Of a stretch of DNA of 64,000 bases, positions 53,941 to 64,000 are shown piece by piece (the first letter of the stretch is position 1; every line of letters starts with the position of its first letter). Source of the stretch: Rana temporaria (taxonomy: Eukaryota > Chordata > Amphibia > Anura > Ranidae); NCBI RefSeq assembly GCF_905171775.1, contig NC_053491.1, forward strand, positions 112,261,682-112,325,681, written 5' to 3'. The translations under genes were made by a program, and so were the position numbers. The notes beneath the pieces are model-generated. The model searched no databases, was not told where the DNA came from, and saw only the letters and a program-made list of their open reading frames with translations.

Positions 53941-54507
53941 TTTTTAGGTTTAGCAACACTTTAAAGTGTATGCAAGCTCTAACAATGAACTTCTAATATT
54001 TGTGCCTCTTTGATCTCTGAAATACACTACTAAATTACCTGTTAATCCAGCCAGGAATCTTAGGAGGTGTGTGCTGCATTGCACTCTTATCAGTTAATAT
54101 GGTTACCAGTTTTCTGAACTGCAGAATCCCCCCTCCATGTTATGTCATCCCATCTTATAACAATGATCCTCTATTGATAAAGTATAGCGAGTGAGAAGTG
54201 CGACCCTGCAACAGGAGTGGATCACAAAATGAAACGCTAGAAAAACGTATTAAAAGGAATCACAAAGTAAAAATATAGCAAAGGACAAAAAAATGAAGCA
54301 ACCACATCAAAAGACTGGTAAGCTGCAATACAATACACTTTTGTTCTTGGGTTTAGACACCCTTGAGGCAACTCTTGAAGCACTACACACATATAGAGCA
54401 TTCCCTTATCATGGCAAATAGTATTTGACTTGGGGCCCTTTCACACAAGTGGACTCCACCAGAAGATAGGTCTGTGTATGCTCCATTTATGCGGCGCAGA
54501 CACAGCC
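53941..54507. other. Unclassified DNA and start of a MITE
   Basis: No gene. From about 54434 the sequence GGGGCCCTTTCACACAAGTGG begins an element of the CTTTCACAC type, which continues on the other side of the hAT at 54885. Confidence 0.45.
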
Positions 54508-54876
54508 CAGGGATGGACTGGCCATTGGGACTACAGGGAGTTTCCCGGTGGGCCGATGGCTCAGTGGGCCGGCTTCAGTCACAGCGACCTGGGAGTTTCT
54601 CACTTCTGCCTAATCTTGTCCCATGGGGGGGGGGGGGGCACCAAACTGATTCTTTGCCCCGGGAGAAATAATGTCTAGCTTCTCCACTGGTACTGCCTAT
54701 AAGAGTACCAGTACCAGCCGTTCTACTCTAATAAAGTAAAACGGCTAGTGAAGGGGGAGAGGTGGCTTGGATGGCCGGGGGTTGCGGGAGTTGTCCGGCC
54801 GCTGTGGGAGAGACTTGTCAAAGTGGGCCAGTCTGGATGAAGTCCAGGGCCAAATTTTTGTCCCAGTCCAGCCCTG
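54508..54876. mobile_element. hAT MITE, third copy of the family at 4865, inverted
   Basis: Starts CAGGGATGGACTGGCCATTG and ends TCCCAGTCCAGCCCTG. ACACAGCC (54500-54507) and ACACAGCT (54877-54884) match in 7 of 8 bases, a hAT-type duplication. 369 bp, compared with 544 and 1015 bp for the other copies. A G-run at 54626-54637 and an inverted TACTAG... CTAATAAAGTA stem lie inside. Confidence 0.92.
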
Positions 54877-54884
54877 ACACAGCT

Positions 54885-55590
54885 CGCTTTCCTCTATGGG
54901 CGATCGGATGTAAACAGATCACCAGTCTGTTTACAGTCAAAGCAAAAGACGGATAGGGAATGGATCCCCCATCCGTCTGTTTTTAGCGGATAGGTTCGGA
55001 TGTCCCTTTACATCCATCATACTAGCTCATTATAAAAAAAATACCTTAGAACTAAGCTCCCACAGGGCTGCAGGATACCAAAGGAGCCGTCATGTTCCCT
55101 CAGCGTTTTTCGGATTCGCAACAGCTGCGCTGTGAGAGGCCAGAGCTGCAATGTCACTCCCTTGCATGCAAGCGGGAGCCCTCTGTTCTGGCACAATCCG
55201 CCAGAACTTCAATGCGCATGCACCGCTGGCGTCAGCAGCTGCATGCAAGGTGAATAGCTCCTAAATGTACAGGTTTAGGAGATATTCATTTTACTTACAG
55301 GTAAGCCTTATTTATAGGCTTACCTGTAGTTAAAAATTACCAAGCGGAAAATACAACCGCTTTAACTGTAAACCGATGACCAGCCAGTCATTGTTTCACG
55401 GGCACGCACAATTTTCAGGTTTGGCATGTTGGGTATCCATTTACTTGGCACAAGCTCAACTTTTATATTTTACCAACTTGGGTAATTACATTTGTAGGCC
55501 CAAAAATTAACTACCACCCTTTTATTCTCTGGGGTGTCCACTTTCAGGAAATAAATGTTTTAAATAACCGTCAGGCCTGAAATTATTAGG
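54885..55590. repeat. Dispersed repeat fragments, no gene
   Basis: 54885-55020 is the continuation of the MITE that holds the hAT. 55250-55370 (GTTTAGGAGATATTCATTTTAC, CTTACAGGTAAGCCT) is an inverted AAAGTGGTTGTAAACCC-type copy. 55380-55590 includes GGGGTGTCCACTTTCAGG and belongs to another dispersed repeat. Confidence 0.55.
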
Positions 55591-55596
55591 GTTTCA

Positions 55597-55965
55597 CTGA
55601 TACTAAGCATTTGCACGAGTACTTGCACATGCTCCGAAACCTTTGCATGGCAATTTGAGCCCATACAAAATGAATGGACTCAAAAATCGCACTGCAAAGA
55701 ATGGCATGTGGTTTGAACAGGAATGTGGTGAGATTCCTGTCCGAATCACATAGTTTCCCACACCGCTCCAGTGAAGTCACAGCAACTTCAGCCTGGGTTC
55801 ACAAAGGAGCGGTGAAGGAAACACATGATTCGGACTGGAATCTCATAGCATTCCTGTTCAAATCACAAGCGATTCTTTGCAGTACAATTTGAACACATTC
55901 ATTTTGCATGGGCTCAAAATTGCACTGCGAAGGTATCAGCAATTACTTGAGTACAAGTATCAGTA
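55597..55965. repeat. Palindromic MITE (ACTGATACT ends)
   Basis: The left end ACTGATACTAAGC...ACGAGTACTTGC is inverted on the right as CTTGAGTACAAGTATCAGT. Internal pairs include AATGGACTCAAAAATCGCAC with GGGCTCAAAATTGCAC and CACACCGCTCC with GGAGCGGTG. Confidence 0.8.
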
Positions 55966-56269
55966 AAAAAAAAAAAAAACACAAAAACTGCTCTGGCAGC
56001 AAAAGGGTTTCCCCCTCCATTCAATAAGGGTTTAGCACCGATGCTGATATATCTACTGGTATAGCTACCATTCACCAATGTCCTTGCCACTAACATGTAT
56101 TATATGCTTGTGGATCAATTAGAAGAGGGGGAAAAAAAAAGGTTACAAAAATTACTAAACATTATATCGAATGCATAACCCAAGCATGTGTCAACACTAG
56201 ACTCAGGCAATACTCCAAGGAATTTATCTGACAACTGAAGCCAATTAAATTTGTACCTAGCAAAAATTA
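55966..56269. other. Unclassified DNA
   Basis: A-rich run at 55968-55982, then non-coding sequence. Nothing recognised. Confidence 0.35.
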
Positions 56270-56790
56270 AAGTGGATGTAAACCCAAAGTTTTTTTTTTA
56301 TGTAGAGTATAAGATTTCCTATCATCTGTGCCCAGTCTTGCCACACAGAGTTAATACAGCTCTGAGCAATCCTCTTTTATTGTTCAGTGAAAATTAGCAG
56401 ACTTCCAGATAAAAACCTGTCTAAATAAAAGGTCCTTTCCTCTCTCCTTGCTTTGAGTGACAGGTTATTTACATATCTAGCTTGGACATGTTTATCATAT
56501 GTTATGTTAATCATAATATGAGGTGATCCACAGTTCATTGTATATTACCAGGATGTGTTATGTGGGGGAGGGGTGGATTTCTCACGTTTTATACTGTGGA
56601 TCACCTCATATTATGATAAACATAACATAACATATGATACACATGTCCAAGCTAGATATGTAAATAATCTGTCACTCAAAGCAAGGAGAGAGGAAAGGAC
56701 TTTTTATTTAGACAGGTTTTTATCTGGAAGTCTGTTAATTTTCACTGAACAATAAAAGAGGATTGCTCGGAGCTGGATTAACTTATGTCC
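56270..56790. repeat. Foldback element with arms of about 200 bp
   Basis: Left arm about 56345-56535 and right arm about 56590-56780 are near-perfect inverted copies, for example GAGCAATCCTCTTTTATTG with CAATAAAAGAGGATTGCTC and AATATGAGGTGATCCACAG with CTGTGGATCACCTCATATT. The loop is about 50 bases with a GGGGGAGGGG run. The left outer part begins AAAGTGGATGTAAACCC. Confidence 0.9.
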
Positions 56791-57438
56791 CAGGTAAATG
56801 ATATTCTCTTTACCAGAAAGGTATGGGGAGATACCTGGAACATTTATCTATAAATAAGAAAATATTTCTGCCTCACCCTCATACAGACTATTGCTTACTG
56901 CTGATGAACCTGGAGCAGCAACAATAATTCTGTGTATAATGGGAGAACAGCTTTTTGCACATTCCTCCACCTTTATAAAACAAGGCACAGAGCTGACCCC
57001 TGCTTGATTTAATTTCCCAAAGATTCCCAATTTAGCCAAGCCCACTAGACTGTTCCTATGAAAGCATATGTCCAGCTACAATTTTTCCTTTTTTGGATAC
57101 AGCGAGAAAGGATTAGAACCCATCAGATTTTTTTTTATCGCTATCCAGCACTCCATTCGAAATTTCTACACACTTCATCTGTCACATTGACAATGTTTTT
57201 TCTGCAAACAGTAACGAGTGACAGACAGAAATGAAAAGCACATTTCCTTATTACTGCATGGAAAGGCTAGAACTTCTGCCAGCTTTTTGTGTGTCCTTAT
57301 TTTTCCCCAACTTCCTGTTAGTGAAACTACTGTGACAGGAAGTAGGGTGAATCTTTCCTCAGCCCTGGATTGCAGTAAAAACAGTTTTAAACCATTTCAC
57401 TATCCATAACCAAGGAAAAACACTTTTTCGGCTGGACT
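56791..57438. other. Unclassified DNA, no gene
   Basis: Short frames without motifs. CATTCGAAATTTC and TTCCTGTTAGTGAAACTACTGTGACAGGAAG (a short hairpin at 57312-57342) suggest a repeat relic. Confidence 0.35.
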
Positions 57439-57833
57439 AAAGCATTGTACACACAAATCAAGTTTTTACAACAACAAATGTGTGATGGCATGGTTTTGTC
57501 AGAAAATCCAAATGTTTGTATGCTTCTTCGGACAATCGTTGTCGGATTTTGCAACAACAAATGTTGGCTAGCAGTCTCAAATTCTCAGACAACAAAACGT
57601 GTGATGTCGGATTATCCAATTGTGTGTACACAAGTACGTCGGAAAAAAATCCAAAGTACAAGCGCATTATCAGAAGCAATGCTAACCATAGCACAACATT
57701 AGCAGAAGCTGCCCAAAGGGTGGTGCTAAAGAGCTGAAAAAACATGTAGTTTCGTATTTGTTGTCGGCCAACGCCCTTCGGACAAAATTCAACAGCTTTG
57801 TCTGATGAAAATCTTATCGTGTGTACGAAGCTA
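57439..57833. repeat. GTACACACG-type palindromic MITE
   Basis: Left AAAGCATTGTACACACAAATC and right TATCGTGTGTACGAAGCT are imperfect inverted ends. Internal GCAACAACAAATGTTGGC and AATTCTCAGACAACAAAACG pair with related right-side blocks. Open frames inside have no motif. Confidence 0.8.
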
Positions 57834-58168
57834 TACACTGAAAAAAAAAGAAAATGCCGAAAACAAAGTCATACAAGACAGCTTTATCATTTTGTTCTTT
57901 TTAGCAATGCTGCTACAGATGTTATTTTCCTACTTAGCAGCTTTGGAAGTGCTAGAAAATATGTATCCTACAAATAATTCCAGGGCTGTATCAGTTCAGC
58001 TTCATCACCCCAGAACTGGTGTATGGCCTAGGAGTCAGAAGTTGGCAGGTACCCATTCAGACTTTTGTCAAAGTTTAATTTATAAACTTCTTGTATCCTT
58101 AACAGGCAGACCATGTATAGGACAGCCCATATATTTGCTATACGATTTGGACAAACCTAGAGACCTCC
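57834..58168. other. Unclassified DNA, no gene
   Basis: AT-rich. A hydrophobic frame at 57880-57960 has no recognisable domain. Confidence 0.35.
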
Positions 58169-59107
58169 ATGACTCATCTCCGAGGCCTTTGCCTGCACCC
58201 GATGTCATTCACTCTTTCCATATGTAAGAAGTGCTTGCGCCAATTCTCCCTCTCTTCTACATGCCCACCCCTATTAAACGTATTATTCAATCCCGATGTC
58301 CCAGATAGTCTTTCTTATATTGGGATGCTCCCGTGGACACAAGCAGGAATTTTCCAGCTCAGAAATCTTGTGCATCCACTCACCTACATGCTTTTACCTT
58401 TTAGCGTAAATATCAGATTCCTAAGCATTTGTTTTACTCTTATCTCCAATTCAAACACTATTTTTCCTCTAAATCCCCTACTTTAACCTTAGATAAACCT
58501 ACCTCATTTGAACTATTATGTGCTCAAGGCCCATCTTATTTCGGATATCTATAGATACTTGCATGAAGCTTCCTCACTCACCGACACATTTCACTCCTAC
58601 ATGCAGAAATGGTCCCAGATTATTAAGCGAACCATCCAACTCCCTCAATGGCAGAAGATTTGGGAGACCACTTCCAAGTCTTCAAGGTGTGTGGAGCAGA
58701 GGGAGACGACTTATAAGATATTGCTTTTTTGGTATAGGACACCGGAGATCTTACATAAATACGACCTCAAAGCTTCCCAGGTGTGTTGGAGGTGCCGGGA
58801 TGACGTTGGGTCCCACTTCCACATTTTTTGGGAATGTCCCATGATTCAGCCTTTCTGGTCCTCCATTCAAACCAATCTACAAGAGCTTTTTGAAACTACT
58901 TTCCCTCTGGACCCGTTCCACTATCTTTTGGGCTTGCCGTTCCCTGATATCCCCAAACATGCCCAAAGGTTGATCACCTTTTTTCTCCTGGCAGCAAAAA
59001 GAGCTATACCTCTGAGATGGTTGTCGCCCTCCCCACCCACCCTTGGACAGGTTCTGCAAATATTGGAACAAATCCGCAGGATGGAACACCTGACTGACGG
59101 TCCATGA
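58169..59107 (+). pseudogene. 5'-truncated LINE ORF2 C-terminus (L1/Tx1 type)
   Basis: Starts about 58240 with a Pro/Leu-rich region, has an in-frame stop at 58484-58486, then is open again from 58508. The Cys/His motif CWRCRDDVGSHFHIFWECP near 58785-58840 matches the C-terminal motif of the complete LINE at 20610-20665 (CFRGC...HTFWSCP). The endonuclease and reverse transcriptase are missing, typical of incomplete reverse transcription. Confidence 0.85.
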
Positions 59108-59640
59108 TACACTCCATCAATTTTCCAAAACTTGGGACTTGTGGGATCAGTCCCAAGTGCCGTTTCACTACCCCTCCAGTAGTGCAGTACACTTTTACGC
59201 ATAGGTGCCAAGTTTTGCGTTTCCTTAGTCCGGTTAGACTGCTCTTTTTGTGATTCCATGGTGCTCCCTCCCATTCCCTCCTTCCCTAGGTGGGATCTCC
59301 TTGGGGCATCCTGGTTCCTCAGTTTGGGGGCCCTGGGTTCCCACTGACACTGGATCCAGAGTGCAATAATTCCTTTCATGTGAAATATTGTTTTTGTTTG
59401 TACCGCCTGCTCCATGGGTGCCACCCCCGACTTTCCAACCTCCCTGGTCGATACAGTTGAATTATTTAGCTCCTATGAATTTTGTAGCTATATATCTATG
59501 GTTTGAACACCTGTTATATGCCTTTTCAATTGGCATTCTTATAAGCTGTACTACATGTTTGGCATCTATTTTCAGTTTGTATTTTATTTATTTTTGTTTT
59601 TTGAAAATTTTATAAAAAAATACTATAAAAAAGTTTTAAT
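59108..59640 (+). other. LINE 3' untranslated region and flank
   Basis: Follows the ORF2 fragment without further domain. Ends in an A/T-rich stretch (TTTTATAAAAAAATACTATA) near 59608-59632 that may be its 3' end. No target duplication was identified. Confidence 0.5.
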
Positions 59641-59731
59641 TTCCCTTTAGCGGTCCTATGAGCCTGTATGACCCCTGTCTGAACAGTGCTGATCACATGC
59701 ACCCTCCAATAAATAAAAATCTCTAGCAATA

Positions 59732-60876
59732 CAGCCGTGGCCAAAAGTTTTGATGACACAAATATTACATTTTCAAAAGGTCTGTTTTTAGATCTTATGT
59801 CAGATGTTCCTATGGTATACTGAAGTATAATTACAAGCATTTCAGAAGTGTCAAAGGCTTTGACAATTACATCAAGTTTATGCAAAGAGTCAATATTTGC
59901 AGTGTTGACCCTTCTTTTTCAAGACCTCTGGAATCCTGACTAATGGCAGACCATTCTTGAATTCCCAGTGCTTGGCGTTTGTCAGAATTTGTGTTTTCTT
60001 TTTTTGTCTATCCGCCTCTAATAGACCACAAGTTCTCAATCGGATTAAGGTCTGGAGAGTTTCCTGGCCATGGACCCAAAATGTAGAGGTTTTGTTCCCC
60101 AAGCCACTTTGTTATCCCTTTTACCAAGGTGCCCCATCATGCTGGAAAAGGGATTGTTCGTCACTAAATTGTTCTTGGATAGTAGGGAGAAGTTGCTCTC
60201 AAAGAATGTTTTTGTACCATTCTTTATTCATGGCTGTGTTCTTGAGCAAAACTGAGTGAGCCCACTCCTTTGGCTGAGATGCAACCCCCACATGAATAGT
60301 CTTAGAATGCTTTACTGTTCGCATTACACGGGACTTATGGTAGCACTCACCTTTCCTTCTCCGGACAAGGTTTTTTCTGGATGCACCAAATAATCAGAAA
60401 AGGGATCATGAAAAATTACTTTACCCCAGTCCTCAGCAGCCCAATCCCTGTACCTTTTGCAGAATATCAGTCTGTCCCTGATGTTTTCCTGAAGAGAAGT
60501 GGCTTATTTGCTGCCCTTCCCAACACCAGACCATCCTCAAAGTCTTAGCCTACCTGTGCATGCAGATGTCTGCTGCCATTCCTGAGCAAGCTCTGCACTG
60601 GTGGAGTCCGATCCAGCAGCTGAGTCAACTGTAGGAGACAGTCCTGGTGCTTGCTGGACTTTCCTAAAGTCTTCCTCACAAATGCAATGGAAATCTTTTC
60701 ATGGTATTGAGTACATTTTTATGGCAAAGAGGGACTTTGAAATTAATTGCAATTCATCTGATCACTCTTCATAACATTCAGGAGTATATGTGAATTGTCA
60801 TCATAAAATCTCACAGCAGACTGTGTAAAATTACCAGTAATATTTGTGTCATTCTTAAAACTTTTGGCAACGGCTG
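59732..60876 (-). mobile_element. Tc1/mariner element, decayed
   Basis: The left end CAGCCGTGGCCAAAAGTTTTG and right end AAACTTTTGGCAACGGCTG are inverted. TA flanks the left side (59730-59731); the right flank is AG, so one copy has mutated. Transposase remnants on the minus strand include the block around 60055-60000 that reads SPDLNPIENLW-like, in several frames, so the gene is dead. A different family from the Tc1 at 351. Confidence 0.88.
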
Positions 60877-61073
60877 AGCACGTACAGAGTGCCCCCCAAG
60901 GCTCTGTACCATCTGGAGATGGAATGGGGACTGTGGAAGAAGGGGAGGATCAGAGAAACTGTCTTTTTACACAAGGCGAAGGATTAACCCCTTAGGTTCC
61001 TCAGCGAGTATAACAAGCGTGCTTTACTGCATATACAGACTGATTTTACGGCTGTGAGCTTAGTTACACTTTA
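60877..61073. other. Unclassified DNA
   Basis: About 200 bases with no feature recognised. Confidence 0.35.
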
Positions 61074-61526
61074 AGACCCCTTTCACACTGGAGCGTTTTT
61101 GCGCTAAAAATAGCGCTATTAAAACTCTCATAAAACGCTCTCCATGCATCTCAATGGACCCTTTCACACTGAGGCATTGCGCTGGCGGGGTGTTGAGAAA
61201 AGTCCTGCAAGCAGCAGCTTTTGAGCGGTGAAAAAAAAATGCTTCAAAAACGCCCCTCTCCATTGAAATTAATTGAAAGCGCTGTAAAAACATCTGAATT
61301 GCGCCTATAATCCGCCCAGAGCTGTAGAAAAGTCATATGATCTCCAAAAATGTAAACATGCAAGCAAAAAAAAAAAAAAAGCATCTACAAAACAGGACTG
61401 AAATTGCCCATGCTTGAAAAACTGTTAAATCGCCTGCAGCGGTACGTTAATTTTACCGCTAGCGCCATAAAAAACGCAGTAATAGCGCTAAAGACATTTT
61501 CGCAGTGCCTCGGTGTGAAAGGGCTC
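61074..61526. repeat. Palindromic MITE (CCCTTTCACACTGGAGCG ends)
   Basis: Left GACCCCTTTCACACTGGAGC and right GCCTCGGTGTGAAAGGGCTC are inverted. Internal TAGCGCTATTAAAAC with AGTAATAGCGCTA adds to the stem. Same family as 34388-34714. Confidence 0.75.
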
Positions 61527-61628
61527 CAAGGCCTGCAACTAAGCACTTTAAGGACTGCACACTGGTAATGTCTGTATATTATACACTTTTGCAATCATTT
61601 CACTTTAGGATTAATAAAGTATTCTGAA

Positions 61629-62408
61629 TAGTGCTGTCAGTTAAACGCGTTATTAACGGCGTTAACACAAACCCATGTTAACGCCGTCAATTTTTTTATC
61701 GCGCGATTAACGAGGCGGCGTTCGGGGGTTATACCGGGATGATGCATGCAGCCGCAGGCATCATCCCGGTACCGTTGTTTAGAGCGGGCGATCGGCTATC
61801 CAAACATAACAACCGATGCGGCTAAAAGCCGCTCGGTTGTTATGCGGGAGGGGACATCGCCCCCCCCCCTCCCGCCGCCTTTCGCCGCTCTGACCGGGCC
61901 TCCCGTCCCACCGGGAGACCCGATCCTCCATCCGCCGCGTTCTGTGTCCAGGCGGAGACTGACACTAAGCCGTAAACGGCTTTGATTCAGTCTCCGCATT
62001 GAAACCACGGAAGCGGCGTCATGACGTCACTTCCGGGTTTCTCGGCTGCCAATGGCGCCGGATATAAAAAAAAGTACACAGTATTCAGAATCGCCGTTTT
62101 CGGCGATCTGAATACTTTGAAGTGCAAAGGAGGGCTCGGAGGTCTTTTAGACCCCGATCCCTCCATAAAGAGTACCTGTCACCACCTATTGCTGTCACAA
62201 GGGATGTTTACATTCCTTGTGACAGCAATAAAAGTGATCAAAATGTAAAAAAATAAAAAAACACAATTTAATATTATAAAAAAAAAATAAGAAAAAAAAA
62301 TAAATGTTTTAAAGGGTGAACCTCCTTAATCGCGCGATTAATCGTGAGTTAACTATGACATTAATGCGATTAATCGCGATTAGAAATTTTAATCGCTTAA
62401 CAGCACTA
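61629..62408. mobile_element. hAT MITE, duplication ATTCTGAA, carrying part of another repeat
   Basis: Ends TAGTGCTGTCAGTTAA and CTTAACAGCACTA are inverted. ATTCTGAA lies at 61621-61628 and 62409-62416. Inside both ends are GCGCGATTAACG and GCGATTAATCGCGATTA motifs, likely binding sites. The centre, about 61730-62320, contains blocks also found inverted at 22620-22730 (CCATAAAGAGTACCTGTCACC, GTCACAAGGGATG, GCAATAAAAGTGATCA). No transposase. Confidence 0.94.
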
Positions 62409-62416
62409 ATTCTGAA

Positions 62417-63624
62417 TATTTTAACGGCCAATACTTCACAACTCCAAATACAGTTGCCAATCTATATCAGTCAGATCTGGCTGGTTATATCCATTACCAG
62501 ATATGCAGTCTTCTGCCAAGTTGGGTGACCCAATTTGTGCTTGAATGGCCTGTCAAATATTTCTAAAAATCTCCCACAGCTTTTTTTTATATATACTGAA
62601 GTTCAACGCATTTTAAAGGAAGATTATGCCGTTTAATGCAATATTCCCAGACAATCCCCCCCAAGGACAGACTGATTAACGCATATGGCAGCAAAGTAAA
62701 ACGTTGAGTGGTAACAGGTCATCAAAAAGTCTAAATAACAAAGACGCACAACTGTAGTCTTCTCTATATTTGAAAGTAAATGAAGTCATACAATTCACCA
62801 CTCTCTTTCTGTAGAAGAAAAACAATGGCAATGGGTCAGGTCACTATTGGGTTCAGCCCACACAACTTTAAATCCAACCAATTGAACTCCGTCAAGATGG
62901 CACACACCAGTATAACAGCAGTTTGACCAATCACATCCCAGTCTTGGCTTTAAGAGAGGGGGGATACATCCACTTAAAAAAGTACTTAAAACCTGAGACA
63001 GGCATTTATGAAGTCCTGCTCTTTGGGGCTATCAATGTATTTTCCCAACTAAATTTGCAGGCATTTAAAAGAAAAAAAAAAAAAAAAAGAAAAAATATTG
63101 TGGGTGGCACCATCTGGTGACCCACAGATGCGCATTTTCCTTTATAGTAATCTAAAGGCTTTTGTTTTAGTACAATATGCCTCAAAGTTCACCATTTTGC
63201 TTTGAAGAATATATTATTCCAGCAAAGTCCGAGGCATGATCCACTTGGCAGGGCGCTGATAGAATGATAACACTACTTGAAAATGTAATGGATCACAGCA
63301 GTCAAAGTTGTTAATCCTGGCTTTGCTTTTCCTTTGAGTTCAAGTAGCACACAATGTTGGACTGCTGAGCTCATGCACACAGCTACCAAAATGGAATGTG
63401 GGGTATACGCTATGCACATTAGGGTTCAGAAATGACCAGGGAAAAAAAAAAAAAAAAAAAAATCAAAACCTAAAGGGTGATATATCAATGCTATTATTCA
63501 TAAAAACCTTGTTTAGTAATAAAAAAAAATTGCTTTGTTTAAATATGAATATTAAAGTCTGCTTTTCGTGGTTAGGAAAAAGTCTTTGTGTTTGTTTCAC
63601 TTTTGAAAAGCAGATTTTCTTCTA
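62417..63624 (-). other. UBE2H: Probable UBE2H 3' untranslated region
   Basis: Non-coding sequence directly after the UBE2H stop codon on the minus strand, low in recognised repeats compared with the rest of the window. A-runs at 63071-63088 and 63441-63462 (plus strand) interrupt it. The polyadenylation site is not certain. That it is transcribed is an inference. Confidence 0.55.
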
Positions 63625-63749
63625 CTACAACTCCATGTCCTGGGCTTCATCTTCCGAGAAGTCAGACATTGAGCTTTCAGACGAGCTGTCTCCAGTGCGC
63701 TCTTCTTGCTCTTTAAGCGCCTCTTCTGTTGCATATTTCTGGATGTATT
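63625..63749 (-). CDS. UBE2H: UBE2H last coding exon (ubiquitin-conjugating enzyme E2 H)
   Basis: Minus strand; acceptor AG at 63750-63751, exon 63749 down to the TAG at 63625-63627. It encodes the last 41 residues, beginning with a split Glu codon and EYIQKYATEEALKEQ, then the acidic serine-rich tail and the terminal DMEL. This matches the highly conserved C-terminus of vertebrate UBE2H as I remember it, with Arg in place of a Gly after KEQEE. The UBC catalytic core with the active-site Cys lies in upstream exons outside the window. UBE2H transfers ubiquitin from E1 to substrates, notably with the CTLH/MAEA E3 ligase, and its acidic tail is a regulatory extension. It is the one certain host gene here. 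Confidence 0.93.
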
Positions 63750-64000
63750 CTAGAGTGACGGAGACAAAGTGTTAAAAGAACAAACAAAAAGCAACTCACT
63801 GAAAACGCCCAACAACCACCACCAAAACACAATATCCTTTACCCATAAATCTTAATATTCTGTGATGGAAGGACCGACACCTTAAGTCACAAAATAAAGT
63901 TCAACCTCTGCCATGCGCCTCAACCACCACCCAGTATGCACAGGCTATAAAGACCTCACGTATGGCACCATTTTGTATTGTGCACACACAAGATTTCCTC
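63750..64000 (-). other. UBE2H: UBE2H intron (3' part)
   Basis: Sequence upstream of the last exon on the minus strand, starting from the CTCTAG acceptor. No further exon can be read in the 250 bases left. Confidence 0.75.

Overview
This window looks like vertebrate, almost certainly anuran, nuclear DNA, most likely from a true frog (Ranidae); the species is an inference. The evidence is the terminal coding exon of the ubiquitin-conjugating enzyme UBE2H at the right edge, spliced genes in the transposons, and a repeat mixture typical of frogs: L1/Tx1-type LINE, DIRS, Harbinger, Tc1, many short hAT elements and palindromic MITEs. There are no bacterial genes or operons. Most long open frames here are accidental frames in tandem repeats.

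Layout. 0-9.7 kb: an internally deleted Tc1 element holding a hAT element that carries a 1-kb minisatellite, then palindromic MITEs, two 31-bp arrays, a 24-bp array and a hAT copy. 9.7-23.1 kb: one dispersed repeat split by at least five insertions, notably a two-gene Harbinger element (9762-14992, target duplication AGT) and a complete L1/Tx1 LINE (15074-21252, 17-bp target duplication) whose ORF2 has a single frameshift. 23.5-24.5 kb: a hAT element full of G-rich/AT-rich satellite units. 24.8-26.4 kb: a protein kinase (PKC-like) exon with a 57-residue Ser/Thr/Lys/Glu-rich tandem repeat and one frameshift, followed by a LINE ORF1 tail. 27-40 kb: a foldback with ZNF143-type motifs, more hAT and Harbinger copies, a large element with AACCACTTGCC-type ends, and foldbacks. 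40.4-48.2 kb: another dispersed repeat, split by an endogenous retrovirus (40667-47439) and a small hAT. 49.1-53.9 kb: a DIRS tyrosine-recombinase retrotransposon on the minus strand. 54-62.4 kb: hAT, palindromic MITEs, a 5'-truncated LINE and a decayed Tc1. 62.4-64 kb: probable UBE2H 3' UTR, last coding exon and start of the upstream intron (minus strand).

Only UBE2H and possibly the kinase are host genes. The rest is a stratified record of transposition: exact target-site duplications show which element landed in which. I did not find a convincing new defence or signalling system. The most unusual points are the repeat-bearing kinase, the retrovirus with identical LTR parts but broken genes, the perfect 64-bp hairpin and minisatellite inside the Harbinger transposase gene, the recurrent pairing of 31-bp arrays with one hAT family, and the hAT element that has picked up part of another repeat.
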